Source: Flavobacteriales bacterium UBA4474
GTDB lineage: Bacteria; Bacteroidota; Bacteroidia; Flavobacteriales_D; Sanyastnellaceae
Assembly (NCBI GenBank): GCA_002389295.1
Contig: DGOE01000157.1
Span: 1 to 43,192, forward strand
Reading direction: 5' to 3'
DNA length: 43,192 nucleotides
The notes under the pieces were generated by a model that worked only from the letters and a program-made list of their open reading frames with translations, was not told the DNA's origin and searched no databases. Position 1 is the first letter of the stretch; each line of letters opens with the position of its first letter. The translations under genes were made by a program, and so were the position numbers. Positions 7,717-16,016 of this stretch are shown here, piece by piece.

Positions 7717-10167
7717 TCAGCGCAAGGTCACACCCAGCCGCTGCGCCAACTGATCTTGAACGCGTTGCACCGTTTTGTCAATGGCTTTTTCACTCAGCGT
7801 CTTTTCTGCATCCTGCAACCGGAGGGAAATGGCATAAGAGGTGACATCCGCATCCTCATCGTGATAGACATCAAACAGGTTGACCTCCTTGAGCAATTTC
7901 CCTGCGGTCTGCCTGACCACCTGATCAATCCCCTCGTAGTTGACACCGTTGGGCACTTGTAGGCTCAAATCCCGGCGCACGCTGGGGAAGCGGGACAATT
8001 CTGCGGCCTTGATCCGGCGTTTGCCCGTCCAGTCGACGAGGGCTTCAAAGGGCAAATCTGCGTGGTATACCTCGGCATCCACTCCAAAATGCCGCGCCAA
8101 TGCAGGTGTCACAAGGCCCGCCCTCGCCGAGAAGCCGCGTCCCCCCTTCCACTCCAAACCTTCCTTGAAGAGGTCGCCACCCGGCAGTGCTTCACATTGA
8201 AGCCCTTTGACACCGCTCTGGGCCAACAAGGCCTCCACGGCACCCTTGAGCACAGACATGCCGTCCTGCTCGGCCTCCCGCCAACTCTCGGGTGTGGTCC
8301 TGCCTGTCACCGTGAGGGAAAGGCGCTCGGTCTCAATGTGGCCGCCTTGGCCATCCTGGGCATAGACTTTGCCGAATTCGAACAGGGCGAGGTTTGGGTG
8401 TTGGTGGTTCCGGTTGCGCGCGACCGTTTCAACGTGCTGAGGCAGCAGGCTCTGGCGCATCACGTCGAGTTCAGAACTCAAGGGGTTGAGCAGGGCAACG
8501 GCGCGGTCCGGGTTGAGGGAGGCATCTTTTGCGAGGGTCAAATGCGCAGCCGAGACCAGCGAATTGTGCATCACTTCGTTGAATCCGCGGGCGACCAGTG
8601 TGTGGGCCAACGTGTTGCGCAGTTCTTCGGGGTCGGGATCGGGTTTGGGTGACAGCGAGACGGTCATCCGACCCGGAAGGGGGATGTGATCGTAGCCGTA
8701 AATCCGCAAGATTTCTTCCACCACATCCGCAGCGCGCGTCACGTCGCGCCGGTAGGCCGGCACCTCCAATTGCAATTGACCTTGCTCCTCGGCGACCACG
8801 CGGATGTCGAGCGCGGCGAGGATGCCCCGCACCCGGTCCCGGTCGAGTGCAATGCCGATCAACTTGTCCAAGGCATCCCAGGCGAGCGTCACAGCTTGAG
8901 GCCCGGGCAATGCGCCGCGAAAAACTTGCAATCCGCCATCGACCTCAGCCCCGGCACATTCGGCCAGCATGGCCACGGCCTTTTCCATCGCGTGAATGGC
9001 CATGTTTGGGTCCACACCGCGCTCAAACCGGAAGGAAGCATCGGTGGACAGCCCATGGCGCTTGGCGCTTTTGCGGACAGTGACGGGTTCAAACCACGCG
9101 CTTTCCAAAAAAACGGAAGTTGTCCCTGCGTTGACCCCGCTGTGCGCGCCCCCATAGATGCCCGCAAGGCACATGGGTTTGCTGTCGTCGGCAATGACCA
9201 AGTCCGCGGAATCCAATGCCATTTCTTTATCGTCCAATGCCGTGAACGGCTCTTTGTCTGCCGCCTTGCGCACCCGCACCACACCCCCTCCGATGCGGTC
9301 CGCATCAAAGGCGTGCAAGGGCTGTCCCAAGTCGTGCAGGACGTAATTGGTCACGTCCACGACGTTGTTGCGGGGCTCAAGTCCGATGGCCCGCAGCCTT
9401 TGCTGCAACCACTCCGGGGAGGCCCCGACCTGCACTTGACGCAAGGTGAGCCCCAAGTAACAAGGCGCGCCAGCGGCGTCTTCGACTTCCACACGGATTG
9501 GACCAGCGCCTTCCTTGAGGGTCTGCTTGGGCAGGCTGGCGAGGTCGGGGACGTCAGCAACGGCACCGCCACCGTTCCACAGCATGGCCGCACGGAGGTC
9601 ACGCGCAACGCCGATGTGCCCCATCGCATCCGTGCGGTTCGGCGTCAATCCAATTTCAATCCGGTGGTCGCTGGCCACTCCCAAGGCCTGGGCCGCAGCC
9701 GTGCCGGTGGCCACCTCCTCGGAAAGCACCAGGATGCCGTCGTGGTCTTTGCCCAACCCCAACTCGTCCTCCGCACAGATCATGCCTTCAGAGACCTCAC
9801 CGCGGATCTTGCCTTTTTTGATTTTGAACGGGTCCCCCTCCAAAGGGTGGCACGTAGCCCCCACAGTGGCGACCACCACCTTCTGTCCTGCCGCCACATT
9901 GGGTGCACCACAGACGATGTGGAGCGGCTCATCACCACCTACATCTACCGTCGTGACGCGCAACCGGTCCGCATTTGGGTGCTGTCCGCAGGTGAGAACG
10001 TGGCCGACCACCATGCCCTTGAGCCCTCCTGGAACGGCGGGCATTTCTTCTACGCCCTCCACTTCGAGGCCCGTCGCCGTCAGGATATCGGTGATGGTTT
10101 GGGCATCGTTGCCCTTGTGCTCCCCGATGGGCAGCCATGTCTTGATCCAATCGAGAGAGACGTTCAT
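7717..10167 (-). CDS. pheT: Phenylalanyl-tRNA synthetase beta subunit
   Basis: The complete 816-residue beta subunit works with PheS (13075-14109) as an alpha2-beta2 enzyme charging tRNA-Phe. The usual domain order is visible: N-terminal 'MNVSLDWIKTWLP', an EMAP-like tRNA-binding domain ('GHVLTCGQHPNADRLRV', about residues 45-155), the B3/B4 editing region ('NVVDVTNYVLHDLGQPLHAFD'), B5 (about 410-480), the catalytic-like core, and a C-terminal anticodon-binding FDX-ACB domain ('FPSVRRDLSLQV' to the end). The ATG at 10167 fits the family start exactly. It is about 2.9 kb from pheS and on the opposite strand, so the subunits are not in one operon here. The acyltransferase abuts its stop. Confidence 0.97.
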   Translation of the reverse strand: MNVSLDWIKTWLPIGEHKGNDAQTITDILTATGLEVEGVEEMPAVPGGLKGMVVGHVLTCGQHPNADRLRVTTVDVGGDEPLHIVCGAPNVAAGQKVVVATVGATCHPLEGDPFKIKKGKIRGEVSEGMICAEDELGLGKDHDGILVLSEEVATGTAAAQALGVASDHRIEIGLTPNRTDAMGHIGVARDLRAAMLWNGGGAVADVPDLASLPKQTLKEGAGPIRVEVEDAAGAPCYLGLTLRQVQVGASPEWLQQRLRAIGLEPRNNVVDVTNYVLHDLGQPLHAFDADRIGGGVVRVRKAADKEPFTALDDKEMALDSADLVIADDSKPMCLAGIYGGAHSGVNAGTTSVFLESAWFEPVTVRKSAKRHGLSTDASFRFERGVDPNMAIHAMEKAVAMLAECAGAEVDGGLQVFRGALPGPQAVTLAWDALDKLIGIALDRDRVRGILAALDIRVVAEEQGQLQLEVPAYRRDVTRAADVVEEILRIYGYDHIPLPGRMTVSLSPKPDPDPEELRNTLAHTLVARGFNEVMHNSLVSAAHLTLAKDASLNPDRAVALLNPLSSELDVMRQSLLPQHVETVARNRNHQHPNLALFEFGKVYAQDGQGGHIETERLSLTVTGRTTPESWREAEQDGMSVLKGAVEALLAQSGVKGLQCEALPGGDLFKEGLEWKGGRGFSARAGLVTPALARHFGVDAEVYHADLPFEALVDWTGKRRIKAAELSRFPSVRRDLSLQVPNGVNYEGIDQVVRQTAGKLLKEVNLFDVYHDEDADVTSYAISLRLQDAEKTLSEKAIDKTVQRVQDQLAQRLGVTLR

Positions 10168-10332
10168 GGTCAGGGGGTCTTCAACCCTTCTTCAGGGCAC
10201 CGCGAATTTAATCCACCCGTTCCACCGATGGGTTTGTCGGCCTGAAAGTGGTTTCGGGAGGATGGCTTTAATAACTTAACGGCCTACCAAGTCGGGATTT
10301 GGACCGTCCCAGGAACAGAAGACGCCATTGCT

Positions 10333-11385
10333 GTGAAGAAGATTCTCATCGTAGAGGACAACCAATTCCTCCGGACCACCACCGCCGACATCCTGCAACT
10401 TGCGGGTTATGAGGTCATCCAAGCCGAACACGGCAAGGAGGGTGTGGAGCGTGCCCAATTGGAAAGGCCCGATATGATTGTGTGTGATGTGGAGATGCCC
10501 GAGCTCGATGGCTACGGGGTGCTGCATTACCTCTCCAACGACCCGAATACCGCCATGATCCCATTCATATTCCTCACATCCCGCGATGGGGCTGAGGAAA
10601 TGAGAAGGGGCATGTCAAGCGGTGCCGATGACTACCTCGTCAAGCCATTCAGTGAAGCGGACCTGCTCGCTACGATTGAGGTGCGCTTGAAAAAGAGTGC
10701 CATTCTGCAAAGGGAATATGGACGTCCCCCGCAGCGGCTCAACGAATTCATCGCCGATGCCAACGCCCAAGGGGGCATTCCCGGCATCGATGTAGGAGAA
10801 CGTCCGCGCAGATACGGCGCAGGGCAGGTGTTGTTTGCCGAGGGCGATTCCACCAATCACGTGTACTACGTGGCCACGGGAGTGGTCAAGCTTTTCCGAA
10901 CGGACAATTACGGAAAGGAGCTCATCATCGAATTGTGCAAGCCCGGTGACTTTTTTGGTCACATGGATGTGCTCAAAGGACTGGAATACACAGGGGCTGC
11001 AGAGGTGCTCGAAGAAGCAGAGTTGCACCTCATCCCCAGAAAGGTATTCCTGGACCTGATGCACCGCAACAGGGATGTGGCCATGCGTTTCATCCGGATG
11101 TTGGCAGGAGAAGTGACCCAGAACCAGCAGCGCTTGCTCGCCCTGGCCTATGCCTCTGTCCGTGAGCGGACCGCTCAAGCCTTGCTCGATTTGAACGACC
11201 GCTTCAAGGAGTCCGAACGGAAGCCCCAATTGAGCCGGGAGGATTTGGCGGGCATGGTGGGAACGGCCAAGGAAAGCCTGATCCGCGCCCTGAGCGACTT
11301 CAAATCTGATGGCTGGGTCAGCCTGTCCGGAAAGAACGTCCTCATCGAGGACGAGGTGGCGCTCAAGCGCTTTGCGGGCCGATAA
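10333..11385 (+). CDS. Receiver domain fused to CRP/FNR-type regulator
   Basis: In this 350-residue single chain, residues 1-125 are a complete receiver ('KKILIVEDNQFLR', Asp52 in 'MIVCDVEMPELDGYG', Thr/Ser in 'IFLTSRDG', Lys in 'DDYLVKPFSEAD'). Residues about 155-270 are a cyclic-nucleotide-binding-like barrel ('GQVLFAEGDSTNHVYYVATG', 'CKPGDFFGHMDVL'), and residues about 275-345 a Crp-type winged helix ('LSREDLAGMVGTAKESLIRAL'). It should be a DNA-binding regulator switched by phosphorylation, and possibly by a ligand. No kinase is adjacent; the pair at 4566-6286 has its own regulator. The start is GTG at 10333. The 165-base gap back to the divergent pheT holds its promoter, but I could not pick out confident boxes. 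Its last 23 bases overlap the convergent gene that follows. Confidence 0.93.
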   Translation: MKKILIVEDNQFLRTTTADILQLAGYEVIQAEHGKEGVERAQLERPDMIVCDVEMPELDGYGVLHYLSNDPNTAMIPFIFLTSRDGAEEMRRGMSSGADDYLVKPFSEADLLATIEVRLKKSAILQREYGRPPQRLNEFIADANAQGGIPGIDVGERPRRYGAGQVLFAEGDSTNHVYYVATGVVKLFRTDNYGKELIIELCKPGDFFGHMDVLKGLEYTGAAEVLEEAELHLIPRKVFLDLMHRNRDVAMRFIRMLAGEVTQNQQRLLALAYASVRERTAQALLDLNDRFKESERKPQLSREDLAGMVGTAKESLIRALSDFKSDGWVSLSGKNVLIEDEVALKRFAGR

Positions 11386-11725
11386 GCGTGAGGGGGTCGT
11401 CGCCGAAGTAGGCGATGAGGCCGCGCCGGATCAAGACATCTTGGTCTTTAGGGTCAAGGTGCGGTAAAGGCACTTTTTCTTCAAAGTGAGGCCAGCCTTC
11501 TTCGTCTCTGCCGATGAACGCATAAAAGCCCTGTGGAACCAGCACGGTGCAGACCGCCACGTGCATCAGATCCATTTTCTCGTCCTTCTTGAAGGAGCGG
11601 AATCCCTGCCCCAATTCTTGGACACCCACCAGGTAGAGGATGTCTTGCAAATCCATGCCGCCGCCAAACCGCTGCTCGAGGGTGGCGAGGAGCTTGCGCC
11701 AGCGGGTTTCGAATTCGACGTCCAT
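11363..11725 (-). CDS. Conserved hypothetical protein of the Bacteroidota
   Basis: This 120-residue soluble acidic protein has no signal peptide or membrane segment. The block 'DILYLVGVQELGQGFRSF' followed by 'KDEKMDLMHVAVCTVLVPQG' and 'GWPHFE' looks strongly conserved and, from memory, resembles a widespread Flavobacteriia protein of unknown function; I cannot assign a role. The ATG at 11725 is the only sensible start. The gene lies downstream of tRNA-Pro on the same strand but is separated from it by a strong terminator, so it needs its own promoter, which must lie in or near that short gap. It converges with the receiver-CRP gene and overlaps it by 23 bases. Confidence 0.8.
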   Translation of the reverse strand: MDVEFETRWRKLLATLEQRFGGGMDLQDILYLVGVQELGQGFRSFKKDEKMDLMHVAVCTVLVPQGFYAFIGRDEEGWPHFEEKVPLPHLDPKDQDVLIRRGLIAYFGDDPLTLIGPQSA

Positions 11726-11737
11726 GCGTTTAGCGGG

Positions 11738-11774
11738 TTAAAAACAGAAAGGAGAGCCCACCGGCTCCCCTTTC
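11738..11774 (-). terminator. Rho-independent terminator of tRNA-Pro
   Basis: Read on the minus strand, a 12-base-pair stem (arms at 11763-11774 and 11747-11758, one G-U pair, loop of four) is followed at once by a TGTTTTT tract. It sits only a few bases after the 3' end of the tRNA, as expected for a terminator of a single tRNA transcript, and protects the gene that follows from read-through. Confidence 0.85.
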
Positions 11775-11779
11775 AAATG

Positions 11780-11852
11780 TCGGGATGACTGGACTCGAAC
11801 CAGCGACCACACGTCCCCCAGACGCGTACTCTACCAACTGAGCTACATCCCG
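11780..11852 (-). tRNA. tRNA-Pro (anticodon GGG)
   Basis: The 73-nucleotide cloverleaf lacks an encoded CCA. The acceptor stem CGGGATG/CATCCCG pairs perfectly with discriminator A. The D arm is GCTC...GAGT. The anticodon stem CGCGT/ACGTG pairs with one G-U, and its loop CTGGGGG puts GGG at the anticodon. The T arm is GCTGG-TTCGAGT-CCAGT. GGG reads CCC and CCU proline codons. The 3' CCA must be added by the tRNA nucleotidyltransferase. A terminator follows directly, so it is a single-gene transcript. Confidence 0.95.
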
Positions 11853-11872
11853 GATTTCGCCGAAGCGGAGCG

Positions 11873-11880
11873 CGAAAATA
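11873..11880 (-). promoter_or_regulatory. Possible -7 box of the tRNA-Pro promoter
   Basis: On the minus strand TATTTTCG lies 20 bases before the tRNA 5' end and matches the Bacteroidota -7 consensus TAnnTTTG at all but one position. No clear TTTG-type upstream box was found at the usual spacing. A 12-base palindrome (11892-11903) lies 11 bases further upstream. Confidence 0.35.
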
Positions 11881-11911
11881 GGCAATTCCTCCCGTCATGA
11901 CGGAAGAAAGG

Positions 11912-12301
11912 TCATTCCATGATGACCGTCTGCTCGTTCGTCAGCTCTTCCTCAATCTTGATGATGCCGATCCCAGTGAGGGCGCCTTTAGTGGCCTCGA
12001 TGTCCAAAACAGCAAATCCGGCTTGGCCTTGCTTGTAGTATTCGGAGAAATTGAAGCTCACACTGCCTGCGGCGTTGGTGACCTGTGTCGTGTCAAACCG
12101 CAGCTCACCAATGAAGGTCTGGTTGACGGAACCGACAGCAAAAAGGCGCACTTCCGCTCCTTGGACCGGTGCACCGAGGCTGTTTTGAACGTAGACCACG
12201 GCTACTGTATCCTCGATTTCGTTGCATCCGTTGAATCCCAAGGCAACAGCAAAGAGCACGCAGAGCGAGCCGAGAACGTGGAGGGGGGTGTTGGATTTCA
12301 T
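11912..12301 (-). CDS. Small exported lipoprotein with Ig-like (carboxypeptidase-regulatory type) domain
   Basis: The 129-residue protein starts at ATG 12301. It has a short basic N-terminus, a hydrophobic stretch ('LGSLCVLFAVALGF') and a lipobox-like 'GFNGC', so it is probably a lipoprotein with Cys near residue 27. The rest, 'VAVVYVQNSLGAPVQGAEVRL' in outline (conserved part VQNSLGAPVQGAEV), then 'VTNAAGSVSFNFSEYY', is typical of carboxypeptidase-regulatory or CNA-B-like beta-sandwich domains found on surface proteins. No enzymatic residues are seen and the role is unknown. It diverges from the cyclophilin gene (12374) across a 72-base gap that should hold both promoters. Confidence 0.78.
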   Translation of the reverse strand: MKSNTPLHVLGSLCVLFAVALGFNGCNEIEDTVAVVYVQNSLGAPVQGAEVRLFAVGSVNQTFIGELRFDTTQVTNAAGSVSFNFSEYYKQGQAGFAVLDIEATKGALTGIGIIKIEEELTNEQTVIME

Positions 12302-12373
12302 ATTTTCGAGGTCGCATTCGGGAATCCACATTTTAGAAACCCGAACGTCTACAAATAACGCAAATTCCATCCT

Positions 12374-13066
12374 ATGGTTGTTTCTACCCTGCGCACCCTC
12401 CTTCTAATTTCTTCCATGCTGATGACAACGGCGTGGTCATTTGCCAATGACGACGGCGACCGCAAGCGCGTCCGCATCGAAACGTCCATGGGCACCATGG
12501 TGGTGGAGTTGTACAATGAGACACCTCAGCACCGGGACAATTTCCTCAAGCTGGTCGAAGAAGGATTCTACAACGATTTGCTGTGGCACCGGGTGATCAG
12601 CGGTTTCATGGCGCAGGGTGGAGACCCCAATTCCAAGGACGCCGAAGCGGGCGCCCGCCTGGGAAACGGTGGTCCGGGCTACACCATTGAGGCCGAAATC
12701 GACCCGGCCTTCGTCCACACGAAGGGTGCCCTCGCCGCCGCCCGGCAGGGGGACCAGGTGAATCCGCAACGCCGCAGCAGTGGAAGCCAATTCTACATCG
12801 TCCAGGGCCGGGACATCACCCCGCAGTCCCTGCAAAACATCGTGCAGAGCAAGCGCAACAGCATGCTCCAGCCGTTTTCCTACACGCCTGAACAGATTGC
12901 TGCCTACAGCGAGATCGGAGGAACGCCGCACCTGGACATGCAGTACACTGTTTTCGGCCAAGTCACCGAGGGCATGGATGTATTGGATGCCATTTGTGCC
13001 GCTGAAGTCGATCGGTCGAGCCGGCCGCTGGCGGACATCACCATGCGGATGGAAATCCTCAATTGA
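12374..13066 (+). CDS. Cyclophilin-type peptidyl-prolyl isomerase, exported
   Basis: The 230-residue protein has an N-terminal signal peptide ('STLRTLLLISSMLMTTAWSFA'). The cyclophilin core follows: 'IETSMGTMVVELYNETP', 'LWHRVISGFMAQGGDP' with the catalytic Arg, 'SGSQFYIVQGRD' and 'YTVFGQVTEGMDVLDAI'. It catalyses cis-trans isomerisation of proline peptide bonds, here probably in the periplasm, and so assists folding of exported proteins. An insertion of about 35 residues after the 'FYIVQG' block, containing 'NIVQSKRNSMLQPFSYTP', is longer than in the compact bacterial enzymes and is typical of the Bacteroidota form. pheS begins 8 bases after its stop, so the two are probably cotranscribed. 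Confidence 0.92.
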   Translation: MVVSTLRTLLLISSMLMTTAWSFANDDGDRKRVRIETSMGTMVVELYNETPQHRDNFLKLVEEGFYNDLLWHRVISGFMAQGGDPNSKDAEAGARLGNGGPGYTIEAEIDPAFVHTKGALAAARQGDQVNPQRRSSGSQFYIVQGRDITPQSLQNIVQSKRNSMLQPFSYTPEQIAAYSEIGGTPHLDMQYTVFGQVTEGMDVLDAICAAEVDRSSRPLADITMRMEILN

Positions 13067-13074
13067 CCCCGAGC

Positions 13075-14109
13075 ATGTCCGAACTGAACCAGGCGGAGCT
13101 GGACCGCTTGCTCGAAGAGGCCAAATCTGCCGATGTGTCCTCACCCGATGCCCTCGAGGTGTTTCGCATCGCCCATTTCGGACGTCAAGGGCTGCTCAAG
13201 GACCTCAACGAACGGTTCCGTGCAGTGCCCGGTCCACAGAAGCGGGAGATGGGGCAGGCGCTCAATGCTTTCAAGCAAGATTTACAGGCGCATTTTGACC
13301 AGTCCAAGGCCGGCCTGACCGCAGCGGAGGATGCCACCGGCAGTGGCCGCGATTACACCCGGCCGAGCGGGGAGGTACCCATCGGGTCCCACCACCCCAT
13401 TCGCATCGTCCGGCGCGAGATCCTCTCGATTTTCGATCGCATGGGTTTCACCGTCGCCGACGGCCCGGAGATCGAGGACGATTGGCACGTGTTTTCGGGC
13501 TTGAATTTTCCGGAGGAACACCCTGCCCGTGACATGCAGGACACGTTTTTCATCCAGCGCGACCCAGACCTCTTGTTGCGGACCCACACCAGTTCTGTGC
13601 AGGTGCGCGAGATGGAAAAGCGCGAACCGCCCCTGCGCATCGTCATGCCGGGCAGGGTGTTTCGCAACGAGGCCATCAGCGCCCGCGCCCACTGCATTTT
13701 CCACCAAATCGAGGGCCTTTACATCGACCGCGATGTGAGCTTTGCCGACCTCAAGCAGACGCTGTTGGTCTTTGCCGAGCAGCTCTTCGGAAGTGGGACC
13801 CGGATCCGCTTGCGGCCGAGTTATTTCCCCTTCACCGAGCCCAGCGCGGAAATGGATGTCTACTGGGGGTTGGAGACCGAGGTGGACAAGCGCATCACCA
13901 AGGGCACGGGGTGGCTCGAAATCATGGGTTGTGGGATGGTCGACCCGGCCGTTTTGGAAGCGTCGGGAATCGACCCCAACGAATACACCGGCTTTGCATT
14001 CGGCATGGGCATAGAGCGCATCGCCATGCTCAAATGGCAGATCGGTGATCTCCGGGCCTTTTTTGAGAACGACGTCCGTTTTCTCGAGCAGTTCAACGGA
14101 CTTTCCTGA
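13075..14109 (+). CDS. pheS: Phenylalanyl-tRNA synthetase alpha subunit
   Basis: The 344-residue class II synthetase alpha subunit holds the active site that joins Phe to tRNA-Phe, partnered by PheT (7717-10167). It has an N-terminal coiled coil (residues 1-85), motif 2 region 'RTHTSSVQVREM' and 'GRVFRNEAISARAHCIFHQI', the Phe-pocket region 'FPFTEPSAEMDVYW', and motif 3 'FAFGMGIERIAMLKW'. The ATG at 13075 was chosen over a TTG at 13063 that overlaps the cyclophilin stop. A weak terminator-like hairpin follows the gene. Confidence 0.97.
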   Translation: MSELNQAELDRLLEEAKSADVSSPDALEVFRIAHFGRQGLLKDLNERFRAVPGPQKREMGQALNAFKQDLQAHFDQSKAGLTAAEDATGSGRDYTRPSGEVPIGSHHPIRIVRREILSIFDRMGFTVADGPEIEDDWHVFSGLNFPEEHPARDMQDTFFIQRDPDLLLRTHTSSVQVREMEKREPPLRIVMPGRVFRNEAISARAHCIFHQIEGLYIDRDVSFADLKQTLLVFAEQLFGSGTRIRLRPSYFPFTEPSAEMDVYWGLETEVDKRITKGTGWLEIMGCGMVDPAVLEASGIDPNEYTGFAFGMGIERIAMLKWQIGDLRAFFENDVRFLEQFNGLS

Positions 14110-14115
14110 GCACTC

Positions 14116-14137
14116 CCCGTTCCCTTTAGCGGGTTTT
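14116..14137 (+). terminator. Weak terminator-like hairpin after pheS
   Basis: A five-pair stem (CCCGT at 14116-14120, GCGGG at 14129-14133, one G-U pair) with an eight-base loop is followed by TTTT. It lies 6 bases after the pheS stop. The stem is short, so this may be only a partial terminator. Confidence 0.3.
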
Positions 14138-14210
14138 CAACGCGCATTCCCTGATTGTGTCATGCAGTGGTCTGCCGCAGGCACCGGTACTACAGGTAGC
14201 TTGTTGCATC

Positions 14211-16016
14211 ATGACCAGGGCCCTTTTCGTTCTGCTGTTTACCGCCTTTTGTTCGGGTCTTTGCGCCGAAGAAAACGGGCAGGCGTGGTTGGATCAAGCG
14301 GATTCGCTGCGCGATATCGGACAGGATGCGGCGGCATTGGACTTCCTCAATTCGGCCGAACAGCAATTCCGCAAGGCCGGAGAGGAGTGCTGGGTGGCCC
14401 GTTTTGCAGAGCGGAAGGCGCGCATCCACCTCGATTGGCAGAACCCCGTACACGCCTCCGAGGCGCTGGCGGCAGCCTTGTTGGCCTCGGGAAGTTGTCC
14501 GGAATTGGGTGGGGTGTCCAGCGGTTGGCGTTTTGCTTTGGCTCAGGCCAAGTTGGACCTCGGGGCCAGGGACGAGGCGCGCTGGATTCTGGCCCATTTG
14601 ATTGCGGAAGGGAAACAGCAGCCAGAAAACCTCGGTAACAGGAACCTGGCGGTAGAATCCATGGGGCGCCTCGCGCACATGTCGCTTGAGGAAGGGGCAT
14701 TCGATGTGGCCGAACAGGATTTTGAGCGCTGGGCCTACGAGTTGGGCGTTTTGGGCCGTGCTTCAGAAGCCACGGAAGCCCGGGGATGGGCCGCAGTGTC
14801 TGCAGCACTCGATGGCCGCCATTCACCGGTGTGGAATGAGATCCGAGGCGGTGATGCCTGGCGCCAATTGAGCGCCAGGGACAGGGCCGTCAAGGGGTTG
14901 GGGTGGGCACACATGCTGATGGGCGCAGGAGCCAAGGCCACCTTTGATTCCCTGTCGACATGGCCTTGGGCGGCGCAGCTCGAGCGCGCGCCTGGCGCTG
15001 TGGATCCGCTGCTCGAAACCCGCTGGGCCTTGCTGCGGGCCAAGCGACACAGGACCCAACACGCGGCCCAGGCCTTGGCGGCATCCCACCAAGCGGAACT
15101 TTCGGCGCGCCAGATTGCGGACCGCGCGGTGCGGGACGCCGTTCTCTCGGACGCCTTGCGTCTCCGCGCGGGAATCTTGGCGGGAACCGGCGCCCATGGC
15201 CCTGCCTATTTTGCTTTGAATGAAGCCGACAGCCTGAGCATCGCAGCCGATCGGGCGGACCGCGCGCGCACGGGGTTGTTCGAAAGTGAACCTTGGCTCA
15301 CAGCCATTGGAGACGAGCGGACTCGGATGGAAACGGAGCGGATGGTCTTTTGGCGCGCCGCCGCTTTCGGCCTGGGCTTGGTCTTGATGCTCTCGGCCAT
15401 TTGGACATGGCGGGCCGCGGTTCAGTCTTCCAGGCTGCGGACGCGCCTGCGGCACCTTCAGCAGCATTGGCTTCCAGGTCGTCAGCACCAAGTGCAGGAA
15501 TTGGCGTTGTCAGGGTCACGTCTCGCCGAAGCCGCCCGCCCGCATGCCTTGCCTGCTGACCTCAAACGCGAGCTGGCCGAATTTGGCCGGTTGGCTGCCC
15601 TGTGCGCGGAGGAGATGCGCCATGAACCCGTGGACCTCAAAGCCCTGTGCTTGGCGCTTGCCGATGACCGTCAGGCAGGGGGCAAGATGGAATGGTCGCT
15701 CCATGAGGATGTGCCATTCAAAGGGGATACCACCCAACTGAGGGACTTTTTGTCCATCCTGCTTTCAGGGATGGGCCAGGGCAATTGCAGGATGTCCATG
15801 CACAGCAAATCCGACGGACTCGAGGTGGCCTTTGATGGATTTTCCGAGCGCGGCTGGTGGCGGCAGGCCATGACCTTGTTTGCCGGCGATGGCGAAGAGC
15901 GCCATTGGTCGCTGGTCAGGCTGCGTTGCGATCGGCTGGGGGGCTCGTTAAACCTCGATTGCGACGCTGCCGGCGCCCGCACCCTCAAATTGGCTTTGCC
16001 GGTCTACTCGGCATAG
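14211..16016 (+). CDS. TPR-containing membrane protein with degenerate histidine-kinase-like C-terminus
   Basis: The 601-residue protein has a signal peptide ('MTRALFVLLFTAFCSGLCA'), a helical TPR-like periplasmic region (to about residue 385), one transmembrane helix ('FGLGLVLMLSAIWTW') and a cytoplasmic part of about 190 residues. This layout is that of Bacteroidota TPR sensor histidine kinases. The tail keeps the spacing of an HATPase domain ('TTQLRDFLSILLSGMG' for the N box, 'WSLVRLRCDRLGGSLNLDC' for the G2 helix region, 'RTLKLALPV' for the last strand). It lacks the phospho-accepting His, the N-box Asn, DxGxG and GxGxG. It therefore cannot be an ordinary kinase and may be a scaffold or signal adaptor. 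The start is ATG 14211. It converges with and overlaps the glutaminyl cyclase gene by 13 bases. Confidence 0.72.
   Translation: MTRALFVLLFTAFCSGLCAEENGQAWLDQADSLRDIGQDAAALDFLNSAEQQFRKAGEECWVARFAERKARIHLDWQNPVHASEALAAALLASGSCPELGGVSSGWRFALAQAKLDLGARDEARWILAHLIAEGKQQPENLGNRNLAVESMGRLAHMSLEEGAFDVAEQDFERWAYELGVLGRASEATEARGWAAVSAALDGRHSPVWNEIRGGDAWRQLSARDRAVKGLGWAHMLMGAGAKATFDSLSTWPWAAQLERAPGAVDPLLETRWALLRAKRHRTQHAAQALAASHQAELSARQIADRAVRDAVLSDALRLRAGILAGTGAHGPAYFALNEADSLSIAADRADRARTGLFESEPWLTAIGDERTRMETERMVFWRAAAFGLGLVLMLSAIWTWRAAVQSSRLRTRLRHLQQHWLPGRQHQVQELALSGSRLAEAARPHALPADLKRELAEFGRLAALCAEEMRHEPVDLKALCLALADDRQAGGKMEWSLHEDVPFKGDTTQLRDFLSILLSGMGQGNCRMSMHSKSDGLEVAFDGFSERGWWRQAMTLFAGDGEERHWSLVRLRCDRLGGSLNLDCDAAGARTLKLALPVYSA

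Noticed and set aside
6343..7962. Plus-strand open frame of about 540 codons
   Set aside because: Antisense to the acyltransferase and the end of pheT, both of which have clear family motifs.
8686..10245. Long plus-strand open frame of about 519 codons
   Set aside because: It is entirely antisense to pheT, has no family-like block, and its openness follows from the GC-rich codon use of pheT.
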